From assembly GCA_002110485.1 (NCBI GenBank), contig MOWL01000093.1:248001-312000 (forward strand): a stretch of 64,000 nucleotides of DNA, read 5' to 3'. This document shows, one piece after another, positions 11,701 through 24,414 of this stretch; position 1 is the stretch's first letter, and every line of letters starts with the position of its first letter. Both the position numbers and the translations under genes were made by a program. The notes beneath the pieces were generated by a model. That model was not told the DNA's origin. It ran no database searches and saw only the letters and a program-made list of their open reading frames with translations. The DNA is from Emergomyces orientalis (Eukaryota; Ascomycota; Eurotiomycetes; Onygenales; Ajellomycetaceae).

Positions 11701-14012
11701 TGACCAGGCCATCATCTACACAGTAAAAACATGTCATTTTTCAACAGAAGAGTGTAGCTTAAACACAACTAGACGTGCAAAAAATACCGGCAGGGCTAAA
11801 TACCTATGTCATGTACATGTCCCATATTTTGTTATTGTCTAACTTTCACTTCTACAGTATGAATGTGTGGCAGATCCTCTAAATGTGTTATTTTTTAACA
11901 AAATTATCTTTCCTGCTTCTTCTGGAGGATCCTCCACTACTGTAATCTATATCATTCTTCTAAAGACAAAAATAGTATATTGTTGAAAAGTGAGAGGAAA
12001 AGAGGAAAAGCACCATACATCAGTTCTTAAATTGGCACAAACTCCTCTTAAACTCCCTTATTTTCCATACAGATATGAAGATCAACTGTAAAGACACCAG
12101 CTTTATCCAACTTTGATTGCCCCGGATTTTAGTCACCTTGGCTGACATGTATTGCAGGAAGTGATCGCAGTCGGAAGCCCCCTTCTCCTTTTAGGTGGAA
12201 GGTTCCGAGCTTAGAAAAAGGGGCAAGATTTTACTTGGGTAGAAACTCCCGTCTGCACGCTTGGCAATCTTGTCTCGTCATCCTCAGGTGATGTTGGAAC
12301 ACGGTTCCTGAACATGTCTCACATGTCTGACGTATCTGACATATCTGACATATTTGACTATGGGATAGCCCCAAAATCAGGGATCTGAGGAACAGGTTTT
12401 TGCATAGCCTGTACATGTTCAACTGAATTCCATAAGCTGGCTTGGAGACAAACCAGTACCAGGGCTGCCTGCAAGGGTGAGAAGTTTGGCTTCAGCGAGG
12501 TGCATTTCCCCCCCCGTTTTTGAACATAGATATTGTTAAATTCCGAAGATTTAGGGGGAGAAGAAGAGAACCTTAGATTAAACTCACGGATAATAATGAA
12601 AAGAACCCACAGCTGATCTAATGCTAAGAGAAGCGCCTTTCTATGAATTCGAGAGGTCATTTTGTTCTCACAATTCTGGCTTAACTCTATGACTTTTCAA
12701 TTAACTTGCAAAAATATATTGGGTGAAGTAAATGTGCCTGAAATTGCCCACGTCGTGACTGGACCCTGTCTCAATTAGTTCGTGAGACGCTTTGGATCGG
12801 GATGAGAGGTGGGCACTCTAAAAGTTGGTCAACTTGACTTGAAAGGGCAGAGGGCCCTCGGGAAAATCAAAGGCAGAAAGCTGGATCCATCACCCTGGGA
12901 TTGGCAGTTTAGTCGCGACAGCTCCCGGGGACCGCGGAAAATAATAATTGATATTGAAACGTTTCCTGCACCCCTTTGGAAATTGAGATCGGCAGCACGC
13001 TGTTTCATTCGTTCATCGCTCGCTCGGCAGAGGATCGATTCTCTTCTTGAACAGAAGTCGAAGTGCAACTGGGAAACAGTGATAAGCCTTTCTGCCCCAG
13101 CTTTAACCCCTTTTCACTGCGGGGAAATAATATCTAGGTCGTTGGTGATGATCGGCAGAACATGATAGGGATAGAGTGATGTCGTGGTTGGGTTCAAACT
13201 TGGGAGACTGGAGGTCGGGATTGAGCGCGAATCACAAAGGGAACAGACCAGCAGAACTGCTTCAGGGCTCATATGCCAGATCCAGCGCGTGATTTGTTTA
13301 TATATTTTTGTTGAGATTCATGGTTTCGACAATGGATCGGAGTCGTAAACTGTCTGTGAAGCGGAGCCGCTGATAGATGTCGCGTACAGTGCCTAGTAAC
13401 CGTGTCATCCGGGTCTTAGTCCTACCATTGCCAATCTGGTCCCATGCTTGCATGTGGGATTCGGTGCTGTCCTCGAGGGAGAGTTATCATTTGAAGCTCA
13501 TATGATATCAATTCCAAGTTCCACCAGCATCTCCTGCAAATTCATAGATTTTATGAGGGGTCTTTAACGGAACATGGATGCTTCCATGAAATCGAAAACT
13601 AGAGAGTACTTCAGAACCCATCCCCCTACGGTGGTCACCCCATTATTGTTTAATGGCAGTTCGCTTCAGCTGCTTTCGGTTTCCGCAATGGCACATTAAA
13701 CAGGAACATATCAGCCAGCTGAGGCAGAGATGATTAAACGGTAAAAATTCAGGGTTGTTATATATATATAGATTACCACATGTGAGTAAGACGCCAGATT
13801 CCGATCCCAGCTCCCAGTTCATATCAGACTCCACGCAAAAAGAAAACAAGCTTCGAGCGGTTAATAAATGCAAGCGCAGAAAAGCCGAAGTGAAAGGCCA
13901 AACGACGAAAAATTGATCAATGGACAAAACGAAAAAAAAAATATAGATGAGACATATCCCCTCCTTGTAGCGTTGCGACATCGAATACCAAACAAGCCAG
14001 GACATATCGTTT
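8790..14012. other. Gene desert, 5.2 kb
   Basis: I found no gene, tRNA or recognisable transposon coding sequence. Visible elements are single copies of the words TACTCCGTA (10047) and TGTACAGTACA (11363), and a short degenerate tandem of about 10 bases (CATATCTGA-like units) at 12313-12358. The longest frames (about 118-120 codons at 12809-13165 plus and 13643-14005 minus) lack domains and a supported start. Confidence 0.45.
12313..12358. repeat. Short degenerate tandem, ~10-bp TCTGACATA-like unit
   Basis: Four to five consecutive imperfect copies of a ten-base word (tctgacgta, tctgacata, tctgacata, tttgacta) can be read directly. It lies in the gene desert and has no obvious role; probably a minor minisatellite. 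Confidence 0.6.
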
Positions 14013-14898
14013 CTATGACATCAATTCGTCAATATACGCCTTTTCATTCGCAATGCCCTTTGCTTCATCCTTTAGCAGCACAGCAAGAACTTCAATCGGC
14101 GGATTAAGGTTGAGCATCTGTGCGCGTCTCCAACGTTTTATTCGTGCGATCCCGATACATGGCTGTTTGTTCCAGTTAGTCGTTTCAAGCAGGTTCAATC
14201 AGATGGTAAAATAAAACAAAGGTCAACCAGTCTCGAAGTGAAATGACATACCCCATATTGATTTGATAAGTCGAAATGTCGTAGGATCTTCTCATGCATT
14301 GTCAAATCCTCCTGGTGCACTATAGAATAGAGAAAACAACAAATCATTAGTTAAGATGTTTCTGGGAACTCTCCTCCCCACCCTATCACTGTTCAATGAG
14401 CGAGTAGATGTCGCATGCAAAAATAACAAACTCCATATAAGGAAATTTTAGTGACTCACCCCTCGGCGCAAGCCTCCCCGCCTCCTCGTTCTCCCAATAC
14501 TTCGTTATATCCGTCTCAGTCAACGCCTCCGCCTTCTTATCCTCCTCAGACTTCGGCAGCCGCAATTCAACCCTCGTCTGTTCAGTGATGATATTCTCAC
14601 TCCGCAACGACGAAGCAACGGGTTTCTGTTCCGGTTCGATTTCAGCGTGGTATTGAACTGCCGCTGGTGAGGTTGGTACTGATGTGGGATCTGAGGCTAC
14701 GGGTGCCGGCGACGCTGAGCCTGAGGCGCTCCGCCGGCGAAGCTCTGTGACAGGGGAGATGACATCGGTTGTTTTCTTACCCTTCTTGCCGGCGAGTGAT
14801 GAGGAGGAGGTGGAGGGTTTGGAGACTTTGTGTTGAGCGCCGAAGGAGAGGGTGGATTGGCCTGAGTTGCCGGAGCGGCGGCGGGTGGTTGTTGGCAT
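14013..14898 (-). CDS. cdm1: DNA polymerase delta subunit 4 (Cdm1/p12 family)
   Basis: Three minus-strand exons: 14898-14460, 14319-14252 and 14162-14013, phases 1 and 0, giving 218 residues. The first ~110 residues are Ser/Thr/Lys-rich and probably disordered; near the N-terminus QSTLSFG resembles the PCNA-interaction-like start seen in this family. The conserved core spans the last ~85 residues: DITKYWENEEAGRLAPR, then VHQEDLTMHEKILRHFDL, then SNQYGPCIGIARIKRWRRA and a final segment containing NLNPP. This 'HQ..L..HEKILR.FDL...YGPC.GI.R..RW.RA..L.L.PP' pattern is diagnostic of the small accessory subunit that stabilises the replicative polymerase in the nucleus. It lies 0.4 kb downstream of the amidase on the same strand, with no functional link apparent. 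Confidence 0.93.
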
Positions 14899-15274
14899 TA
14901 TGTATTCTATATTTAAGGTATGGGGTACTCTATAGTGTTAAGTAAAGTTGAGGTAACTATGGGAAGTCGTTGAGATAGTTGTTGACTACGCAATGGTGAA
15001 ATTCCTTTGAATCTTGCGTTTTGTGGAGGAGTTGGTCGTCGTTGATGTTGCCTTCGGCCTAGCGAGTTCGTATTCATGACGAGTGGTTGCGTGGGCAACC
15101 AACACAGCTAAACTTTCGTTAAGAGGAGCGCGTTAGGCGAAGGGATTCACGCGTTTCAATTAAAGAATATGTATGATACAAATGTGATGGTGGCACGCAA
15201 TAATCTTATATGAAAATCCCGAAAATCACGGAAGTTACTATTTACAGATCATAGATCTACCCTAACTAACAAAA
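14899..15274. other. Short intergenic gap between amidase 3' end and POLD4 start
   Basis: This 376-base gap must hold the amidase 3' end and the promoter of the polymerase delta subunit gene. No other element is visible. Confidence 0.5.
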
Positions 15275-17148
15275 TTAATTATATCTGGAATTTTTCAGGA
15301 CATCTGCCACAACCTCAACCATCTCAATGACTTTTTCCTCTTCGAGCCTCTTCCCAATTAGCTGCAGTGAGACGGGTGCTCCATGGTAAAACTCGGGGTC
15401 GTAATCTGCTTGTATCATTTTATCCTTTGGATTTAGCGGCACCCATCCCTCACCGCGTGGAATATCGATCGACTTGTCTGCATATGTAACCGGGAATGTG
15501 CAAGCTGAATAATCTAGCATGTATATTAGTTTTTTTTTTTTTTTTTTTGGGTACTAGGTCCTTCTCAGTCCGAAATCAAAGCTCGCTACTTACCCAGCAA
15601 ATTCACAAATCCGGTAAACCCAACGTAGTCCACTGTTTCCCCTAGACCCAGGCGGGGAGCACCTGTAGGTGCAACAGGGGCGATTATGCCATCAATGGAC
15701 CCCTCAGCAGCTGTCTTTGTTGCCATCCACCGTTCGAGGTATTCCTTTTGAAGCTGGTTTCGTTTTATGATCATTTGCCGCAATTTCGCCGGATCAAATT
15801 TGCTGGTCTTATTTTTACATGCACTGAAAGCTCTTTTCATAGAGCCGAAGATAGGCTCCCGGTATTCCTCCAATACTGGGATGATAGCGTCTGACCCCAA
15901 TTCATCAAAGGATTCATTGAGCAAGTCAGCGATCTCTTGGTGGTTAATTGGTTCCCTAAGGCGGATGGGTTAGTTTTCTCTGTCAGTAACATCTTGAGTA
16001 CGGGTAAACACGGCTGCATACCAAGGAATCACATCATGTCCAGCAGTCTTTAAAGCGTTAGTAACAGTTGACAAGGCGCGCTCTATGGGTGGATGACAAG
16101 TGATCGTCCCGTCATTAGACCCAAGAATCCCAAAACGTAGTTTACGCCCTTTGGGCTGGATAACGTCTTTCCGCCACGGCATGGGTATTATCTTGGGGTC
16201 CAGGTTCCAGGGTGCAGCAGATTCGGATAGAACCGACTCACAAAACAACTTGACGGCGCCGAGGGAAGGGGACATCGGCCCACAAACCGCGTAGATAAAA
16301 TCCTGTCCCGCTATACTGGGTTGCCCTCCTAGAGTCGAGAAACGTCCAAAGGAGGGTTTTAGGCCGTAAAGGAGGCAGAAGGCGCTTGGGATGCGGATGC
16401 TACCAGCAATATCAGTTCCAACACCAAGCGGCGACGCTTTCATTGCAAGAAGAGCCCCTTCGCCACCAGTTGATCCACCTGGAGTAAGCCCTTTATGAAT
16501 AGGATTCCTGGTTTCGCCCCAAATCCGATTTGTAGTTTCTCCCATCATCATTGCTGTCGGGATGTTGGTTTTCACATAGAAGACTGCACCCAGGGCTCGA
16601 AGCATGGATACGAGGACGGAGTCCTTTTGGGTGGGAACGTTGGCATGCACCGCCATGCCGATTGATGATGGATGAGGGGGGGTTATAAAACTGTCTTTCA
16701 GAGACAGTGGTAATCCATGAAGTGGCCCAATGACTGATCCGGTCTGCTCCTGGTATTCATCCAGATACCTTGCCCGTTCAAGACCTTCATTGAACAGGAC
16801 TTCGGTGACGCAGTTCGTCTGTGATAGCTTATTAATTTTCGCAAAGGTAGGCTCATTGCTCATTTGATATCATACCAATTTTTGCGCGATCACAGATGCC
16901 TTGCAGAATGCCTTTGTCACTTCGACAGAGGTCAGTTTTTTATTCTTTATTTTTAGAAGAAGGGTTTCGGCGTCGGTATCGACGATATCTAGTTCCTCTG
17001 TTGTTAGAAATCCCGAGGTCTTTGGGTACGATCTCAGGTCCCGGGGAAGGCTATCCTCTGCAACATCAGGGATGGGGAAGAAGGCAGAGAGAGCTTCATC
17101 CCGCCGTTTCTGCGCGATGGCTGAAATTTCCTTGTAAGTTTGGCCCAT
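15275..17148 (-). CDS. Amidase-signature hydrolase (acetamidase/AmdS-like)
   Basis: Four minus-strand exons: 17148-16876, 16818-16022, 15955-15594 and 15513-15275, giving 556 residues, the normal size for fungal acetamidase-type enzymes. The amidase-signature catalytic triad is intact: Lys132 in LSLKDSF, the cis-Ser207 in PGGSTGGEGAL, and nucleophile Ser231 in GTDIAGSIRIPS. The spacings of 75 and 24 residues match those of the FAAH triad (142/217/241). The second Ser of the usual GGSSGG is Thr here, which should be tolerated. The C-terminal EFYHGAPVSLQLIGKRLEEE is also typical. It probably hydrolyses a small amide to acid and ammonia in the cytosol; the substrate cannot be inferred. Intron 3 contains a run of about 19 A on the coding strand. 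Confidence 0.93.
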
Positions 17149-18479
17149 TTTCGTTTTTGTAAGAAATTGAGTATTTGATAGTCAACGTGGGAGTCTCAAG
17201 GAAATGTTCTATCAAGCAGGCAAAGCAGCTACTTATACATGTTACTGGCGGGGGTTCTCACGGACGGTTGGTTGGTGGGACAGATGATCAGCTGCAGAGC
17301 GCAACGCCACTTTTGGGCATCATACTGCATAGATCTCTCAAACATGAGCACTGTTGGAATGGGGTCGGAGGAGGTATTGTAAAATAATAATAAAAAAGCC
17401 GAAGTCATTAGCCGCAATATACTTATCAGATCCAAAATAGCCTCGGGCATCCAATAAATAACCATGAACTTGAGAGGGGGGAAAAACCTGGAGATCAGGC
17501 CCGCATAAAGTTCCGTCACGGCCCCATGATCAAGCTCATTTAGTTAATGATTTATTCGACCCTAAGCCGAGCTTGAGGTAGAGCCAGCGCAAAGAGGAAG
17601 CTTCCAGGTTATCCCGAGCCGGATAAGCAAAGCGGGAGAGCAAACGATCACCCTTAGACCTTAGACCTTAGACATGGATAGGGATCTATTCATCACCTGA
17701 TACGTATCCCATATATCTCTGCGAGATCTGAAAATCGAACTGCCCATGCTGGATCCCATGAGCTAACATCAGTACTGCAGAAGGCTCGGCAGATAGATAC
17801 CGGCAAGCACTAAAGGTATAGGACGGACTTTTTCCCACATATATTTCCGGTATCCCACGAGACGCGGTGGACGACAAAGGGTTAGTTACTTTTCCGCTAT
17901 CGCGTGTGCATATACTGTACAACGTTGTGGAAAGCCCTGAAGTAAACACCAGGATTCGAGGCAGGCATACCCTTTAGTTATATGGATTAGATGATTCAGA
18001 ATATTTCTGCTATCTCTTATGAGAATGTCCAGACCAAAGAGATAAAGGTTTTGAAGTGAGCTCGTATTTCAACAGCACATAAAGATGTAAATAGGCACCC
18101 GAAAGAAAATGAATATACGGTATCCTGGTGTTCAGGTTTCAACTGCTGAAGGCCAGGAATACATATATATATATATCGATGAATGGGGAATATTTGGGAA
18201 ATCCAAAGCAAGTCACACAATATTTAAACAATCCTCCATCTCCTTATCTTATCGTGTCAGACCCAGCGTAGACGGAAAAAGCAATTATGTAGTGTACCTT
18301 GAGCCAGCCAGCCAAAGAGCTCAGGGAACAAATTTTCTGCTGTTCAACTTCAAGGCCCTTCAGATAACAACAACAATACCTAGGCCATTGGAAGGGCAAC
18401 TCATAATAAAAACATGATATCCTAAATTCATTCCATGCGCTTCCATTCTGCCTAACGCCCAATTGACCTCACCACCACC
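17149..18479. other. Divergent promoter region, amidase and ORC6
   Basis: The 1.3 kb region between two divergent genes holds no supported ORF. A small CTTAGAC triplication (tagaccttagaccttagac, about 17655-17673) and a TATATATATA run at about 18165 are visible. Confidence 0.45.
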
Positions 18480-19984
18480 ATGAGCAATAAATCCCTTGAA
18501 CAAGCTCTAGCAAACCTCCTCCCAACCCATGCCGAAGCTCTCCCACCAGAGCTGGCCAAACTTGCCTCAAGCTTACTCGCACAGTCCCGCAGCTATGGCA
18601 GCAGCTTGAAGCCTGAAGAAGAAATTGCTAGACCATATGTCTGCGCGGAAATTGCTTGCAAACGGTATGTTGAATTCTTTGCGTATAGAAGAAAACAACC
18701 ATCCATCACTGGCTAATCAAAGGGAGTACACAAATATCTAAATGTAGATTACGGAAATCTCTCAAACTGCCCCCTCTCCTCGGGAGGCCACCATGCCCGC
18801 CACGCGTATACAAGAAGATATATACCTATATCGAGCAGGCGTTACTGAAGTCATCCACGACGCGTTCGAGACGAGGAGATGCTGACACAGCGGCGTCAAA
18901 CACCGCTACGTCTACACCAAATACCCCTAACAAACCCGCACGCCCATCTACTTCTCTGCGAACGCCGTCGAAGAATTCCCCAGCCACAACGACAACGGCA
19001 AATGGCACCCCCCTCAAGCGCCCTCTTCCCACCACGCCGTCTCGGAAAGCGCCAGTAGATATTGGGCCAAGGGAATCTTTACAGGCCAGGCGGCCCAGTG
19101 GTATATCCAACCAGAATGCAATGAAAGACGCCCCTTCCTGGACGATGCCGCTTATACGACGGGTATGTAAAGCACTGTCTACACCTACAGCTACCTCAAC
19201 TCCCCTATCGCGCCCCTCACTATCGACGCTTTTGCCGCCTCATATCTTCGCTGGGGTCTCATCGATACTCTCATATGTTTCTGAACCGGGGGAACAAGGG
19301 GATGAAAAGCAAACACAGTTCCTCTCCCCGCTTACGATAAAGACGACGAAGACGGCTACGAACATACATGGACCTGAGTCCCAGGATAGTAAGATTTATA
19401 GAGATAGAATCACCACCTTGATCGTGGCTGTGTACTTCGTCGCACTTGCACGTCGGCGACGCGCTAATGCAGAATCCTCATCGTCACCATCTGCTCCATC
19501 TTCTTCGGCTGAGAAATTTGACGTGGATACATATGTCGAAATGGCTACTGCGGCATTAGCAAGCGTGGGATTGGAAGGGAAACCATACGTGAACGATGTG
19601 GACGTGTGGCTCTCCATAATCATGACGCGGAAGTGGACGACTGGGAAAGAGTGGTTTGAAAATATACCTGGACTTTCGAAGGGGGATGAAGGTAAGGACG
19701 AAAACCTGGAAGAGGAATTGGCAAAAGGAGACGAAGGTGAGTATGAAGATGAGGATGAGGATGAAATCATGGGGCCGAAAAGGAGGAGAATAATCTGGCG
19801 AGAAACTCGGCGGAGCGAAGACGGCAGTGCGAATGCAAAAGGCGGATTGCAGCCTGGCCTGGGAACTATGATGCAGGATCGTCTCAATTGGTTGAGTGAG
19901 GATAAGAGGGAGGATTATTTAGAGTGGAAAGAGGGAATTATGGAAAGGATACGGGCTATTGAGAATGGGATGGCTGCTGGATAG
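18480..19984 (+). CDS. orc6: Origin recognition complex subunit 6 (Orc6)
   Basis: Two exons, 18480-18664 and 18748-19984, joined in phase 2 by an intron with donor GTATGT and acceptor GTAG, giving 473 residues. The N-terminus (LEQALANLLPTHAEALPPEL, then LASSLLAQSRSYGSSLKPEEE and IARPYVCAEIACKRL) is the conserved fungal Orc6 domain built on a cyclin-box-like fold. The middle is Ser/Thr/Pro-rich with several TP and SP sites (likely CDK targets and linker). The C-terminal part (IYRDRITTLIVAVYFVALAR, later WTTGKEWFENIPGL) resembles the second Orc6 helical domain and is followed by an acidic tract. Orc6 acts in the nucleus in origin licensing and MCM loading. The gene is convergent with the queuosine gene 418 bases away. 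Confidence 0.9.
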
Positions 19985-20402
19985 AAAGGAGAGCTGTTTA
20001 GGCGGCGTGTGAAAGAAATAATTATTCCTGCTCGCCTTTTTCTTCTAAATATGATATATGATAGATATGATACCCTTGCCGGGCTTTATTAGATCGTGTA
20101 AATTTAAAGCAAAACAGTATTATCGAGGTAGATGCGCAGATTATTGGTTTAAGGGTTTTTGAGAATCCGTACTACATCGAATGGAAGCTGTTATCCAACC
20201 ATGTAACGCCGCCCTTTGACCCGATTGCCATGTCTAGCTCAAGGTTTTCCATCCATATGTTTCGTTAAGATAAAACGGGAATCTAAAGTCCAGGGGTCAT
20301 ATTGGAGGCGCCAAAAAACTCAGGGAGGAATTAAAATGAAAATGGGTATTAAACCATACTCAAACAGAAGAGAAACAAGAATAACCCCACGGCAGCAGGA
20401 AC
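19985..20402. other. Convergent 3' region between ORC6 and QNG1
   Basis: Shared terminator region of two convergent genes; AT-rich just after each stop. No other feature is seen. Confidence 0.5.
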
Positions 20403-21998
20403 TCAGTACCAGATACTCCTCGTCCGATGATGCGGGATAGTTTCCCTCCCCTCCCCTTCCATCTCCTTTATCGTATCATACAGCAAAAAATCAATCAACA
20501 CGGCATTAATACCCAATGGGCGCGCTTCATCTCCCTGATCCCCATCATCTTTATCACCTATCTCCACGTCCTGTCCTTCTTTCTCATCATCCCCCGCATC
20601 CCCCTCCCTTCCCACACCTCTCACAGAAACAGATCCCGACGTCACCGCTGACCCAGAAGCCGTCAGGACCTGCGGTGTCAGCTCCTCATACGCACCAGGT
20701 CTCGTAATTTTGGAATGCTGCTTCTCGATCTCACGGCGGATCAACTCGATGCACCATATGCTCGTGCCGCGGAGTTCGGTTTCCCATTTGTGTCCGCTTG
20801 GCAGCGGTTTTCGCTGGCGGATGTGCGTTTCTAGCGGCGGGGAGTAGAGGAGGCAGCCGAGGGTGTGTAGCATTTGGGGGATGCGGTAGTCTAGAACTTG
20901 CCGTGAGTAACAAATAGGAAGGTAAATGGTAAAGGGTGCGGGGTAAGGGATGCGGAAGTGGGGTATTTGAACATGTTCAATTAATGAAATATTTTTTATA
21001 CACACCTGCAAACATTGTGAGTTTATCTATGTCATGGAATTTGCCGTAGGATTTGCTGCGAAAACAGGCCCAGAGGTCTGCGACGAGGATCTGGGCGCGC
21101 TTGTAGAAGCGTACTTCTTTCCCCTCGAACCGTGTCTTGTCCCTGAAACAGGGGAAGTTGTCGGCTAGCAGATTCACGAGTACTGCGGCGGAGCCGTTGG
21201 CTTCTTCAATGCAGGTTGTGAAGCTGCAGAGGTATTTCTATGGGTGGGGGAATTAGTCTATTATTCCAAAGAGCAAAATCGAAGCGCAAATATTTATAAA
21301 TATAAAGGATATATATATTTATGTATGTAAGTATGTATACTCACGTCATAGAGAACTTTCCCAGCCTCACGAAGACATTCAACACGCTCTTGGAACATTG
21401 GAATTTCCTCATCTGTTGCAGATCGAAAGACATGGCGCAAAACTTCGTCTGTACATTCATCTTCATTCTGCCAGAAATCTGAGCTCGTGATTGGGATCTC
21501 TGATAATCTCAGCTTGACGTTCGAAATATACCTTCTTCTTTTTTGTGTACCGAAAAGAAGAGAACGGCTTGACATACCTTCATCAAGTGCCCTCTGCAGC
21601 GCAGCCACAAGACTCCAGTACCCCTTCCACCTCTTCCCCCGATACTCTATAGCAAACTGTTTCGACTCGTCGGTCTCATTAGACCAAAAGCTGAAGTTCA
21701 ACAAATCCATTGTGAAGATGAAATCGACCGTGCTTTCATCCTTGGTCTGTGGGTGCAGTTCATGCTCTGCCCATTTCTTCGTTGAATACCGCTTCTTCTG
21801 CATCAACTGCCAGATGGTCTCTGCTGCGGCTTTTGTCTTGAAAGGGTCCAAGGCGACGTCGACGGAGTTATCGAAGACATGTTGGGCGCCTGGGAGCACT
21901 TTTGTATCTATAGGGGGTCCCGTTTTGGCCGGACGGCCGAGTCCGAGGGACTGGCGGAGCAACTCCAGCAACTCGGGGTCTGCTTCATCGTCTGACAT
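20403..21998 (-). CDS. QNG1: Queuosine 5'-phosphate N-glycosylase/hydrolase (DUF2419)
   Basis: Three minus-strand exons: 21998-21345, 21237-21006 and 20890-20403, phases 0 and 1, giving 457 residues. Family landmarks in order are DFIFTMDLLNFSFWSNE, YRGKRWKGYWSLVAALQRAL, then LVNLLADNFPCFRDKTRFEG, VRFYKRAQILVADLWACF, DYRIPQMLHTLGCLLYSPPL and, at the end, GINAVLIDFLLYDTIKE. These are hallmarks of the Q_salvage family (human QNG1/C9orf64), which releases queuine from queuosine monophosphate so the base can be re-used in tRNA. Between the 'EIRGTSIWCIELIRREI'-type helix and the last helix there is an acidic, Gly-rich insertion of about 45-60 residues not expected in compact homologues. The enzyme is probably cytosolic. 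Confidence 0.93.
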
Positions 21999-24414
21999 GT
22001 TTGCTTCTCTGTAGGATTTAGGTGGTTTCTTTCTTTATGCCTATTGTGCCACCTTTTTGTACTGTATGGGTAGAGCAAATCTAAAAACAGAAGCCCCAAA
22101 AAAAAAAAAAACCCCAGTTTTTCTACGCTTTCAATATCATGCCATCGAAGAGGATGTTGTACGATAAACGCAGTTTTTTTTGAATTTTTTTTTTGAATGT
22201 AGTTATCTTAAGTCTTGGGGAACAGCCAGGGTCCAGCAGTATGATACCAGACCGCTGTTTCACAAGAGGGGCAGTTATCAACTGAATTCCTGCTGCGCTG
22301 GAAGAGGAAAATTGGCTTCAAAAATAAAATATAAAATATACAAGCTGGTGAAGTTTATAATGTAACGGTTCTAGCATCCGGTACAAAAAGGTTGTCAATG
22401 CAAATATCAGATTGAGATTTTGGAATTATCAAGAGGGCTCAGCATCAACAATCTTTAAAAAAAAAAAAAAAAAAAGTTGAACTATCAAAGATTATGTAAT
22501 GAAATGTAAGCCGCCATTATACCAGAGCTGGTTAGTCCCATTTGACTGCGGGTCAGGATAAAGTTCGCTTCTGTGGATCGCTTCGTAACTCTATTTTTTC
22601 TTAAATTCAAACCCTTCGAAAATGGGACAAACATTGGAGAAGAAACATGTACAGAAGGGTAGAGGGGCCAAAAAAACCCTTAAAAATCGCATCTTATATT
22701 TGTGACTGCTGCAAGGAAATGTCCAAAGCAATCAGCGCGAATCAAAACCCCCTTGGTTGCTCATGTTTCATATCCAGGGATGTTCCTAACGGGGAGTGGT
22801 GTTATTTCCCCCTCAACATGTCTATCTTTGCTTGACCGTCCGTAGGGACCCTGAAGAGATAGAGATTCCTGCGAACTAGTTGGTCATTCATCATTCCCTG
22901 AGCACATTAAATCGCTGGTGGGCGGTCGAGACCAGCGTAGTCCGATGTGCTTATTCAGTTTCCCGCCCTCTAAGGGCCAATCTTTCGGAGAAAGAAACTT
23001 GAAGGCGAATTTGCTGTGATAGAATATTTCGCCCATCCTACGTCCATTATGGTCCTCCGGATGTTAGGAATCGGCACTTCTGGAGGGGGTTCCAATATGA
23101 TAATATTGAAGTCAAGATCGAATGGTACTCTCGGCTTTGGACCTGGACATCAACGTCACCACAGTGCAAGGAGTCTGTTGCTGTATGACAGATCTGTGTA
23201 GGTGCCAATTCCCCGCAATTGATAGCCTTATTAGATATTCAGAAGGCCGACCCAGTGGCAAACGAGCTTTGACTTTTAACGTGAGCACATTAGTTGCTAG
23301 GCTTCGAAACTTGACCTTGAAAGGGCTCTTTAAAAGGCTGGGATGCTGGAAGTGGTGACTTCTCAGCTAACTGCATGGCTTGTCAGGAGACATTCGGAAG
23401 TGTTGCGGGGTTGCGAGAATGGGCTGGCTGAAAATGAAATTTATCCTGTGGTCACTGCACCCCAGCACTCATAGATGGTGTTTAATACATCTGCAGCATT
23501 TTGGACATTTCAAGGCTACTGAGAATCTGGCAAACTTGTTGTGTGAGTAGAAGCAGAGCAATATTGAGATGTTGTCTGTAAAGTGATGCAAGAAATGAAG
23601 GCAGCCTTGGGTTGTAAAAAGCACTTGAAAAGATAAACATATTCTAGATCCTCATAGACCTTCTGGTGTATAGTGTGTGATAAGTATGTGTGGAGATGAG
23701 GTACTAGTGAAAATGATACAAAAAAGCAATACTTAGAAAATATATACTACAATTCAGTGATTTCAGAGACAGTATGATGTTTTGTTTGTGCTTTTCAGCA
23801 TACAGATCTTTTGCTACAAGCCAGCTGTCACAATACCTGCATGATTCTAACAGAATTTGGCCTGTTTGAATTGATTCAGGCAGCATAATAAATAATCAAA
23901 GAGAATGCAATTACTCCAAAAGAAGAAAAACAAACTAAAAAAAACAAAAAAAAACAGTTGGTTTGCTCTGGGGCGCCAGTGTCTGGCTAAATACAACATA
24001 GATGAGCAAAACAGAGGTGCCAAACTCCCAAATCAAAATTCTTTCAGTACAGAAATGAAAGGAAATTAGAAGCAAATGAGGAGATCAGTGAAATGAGCTT
24101 AAAGTGAATAGATATATACCTGTATTCCAACATTGTGTTGTGTTGTGTTGTAATGTCCTTCGTTGCTTTCCTCTCTGATGTCAGTCCTCGTATCAAAATC
24201 AACCATCTCTGCCAAGACCAGCTGCTGCACCTTCACGAAACCTCCTTTCAACCTCTGAACAAGCCAGCTTAAATCCCACGCGCCAACCGCTTCAAAATTT
24301 CCACCGCATCCTCGTCTACTTCTTTTAGAATTTCACCTCTCATCGGATTATCTCGTACCGTCATTGCTCACCCCATCCTCTTTCCCGTTCGCATGGAAGC
24401 TCCCCAACTTAGGC
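21999..24414. other. Divergent intergenic, 2.4 kb, QNG1 to UBA2
   Basis: The region contains several homopolymer A/T runs (A13 at about 22099, A18 at about 22458) and a TTGTGTTGTGTTGTG tract at about 24132, but no gene I can support. Frames here are below 80 codons and lack domains. Confidence 0.45.
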
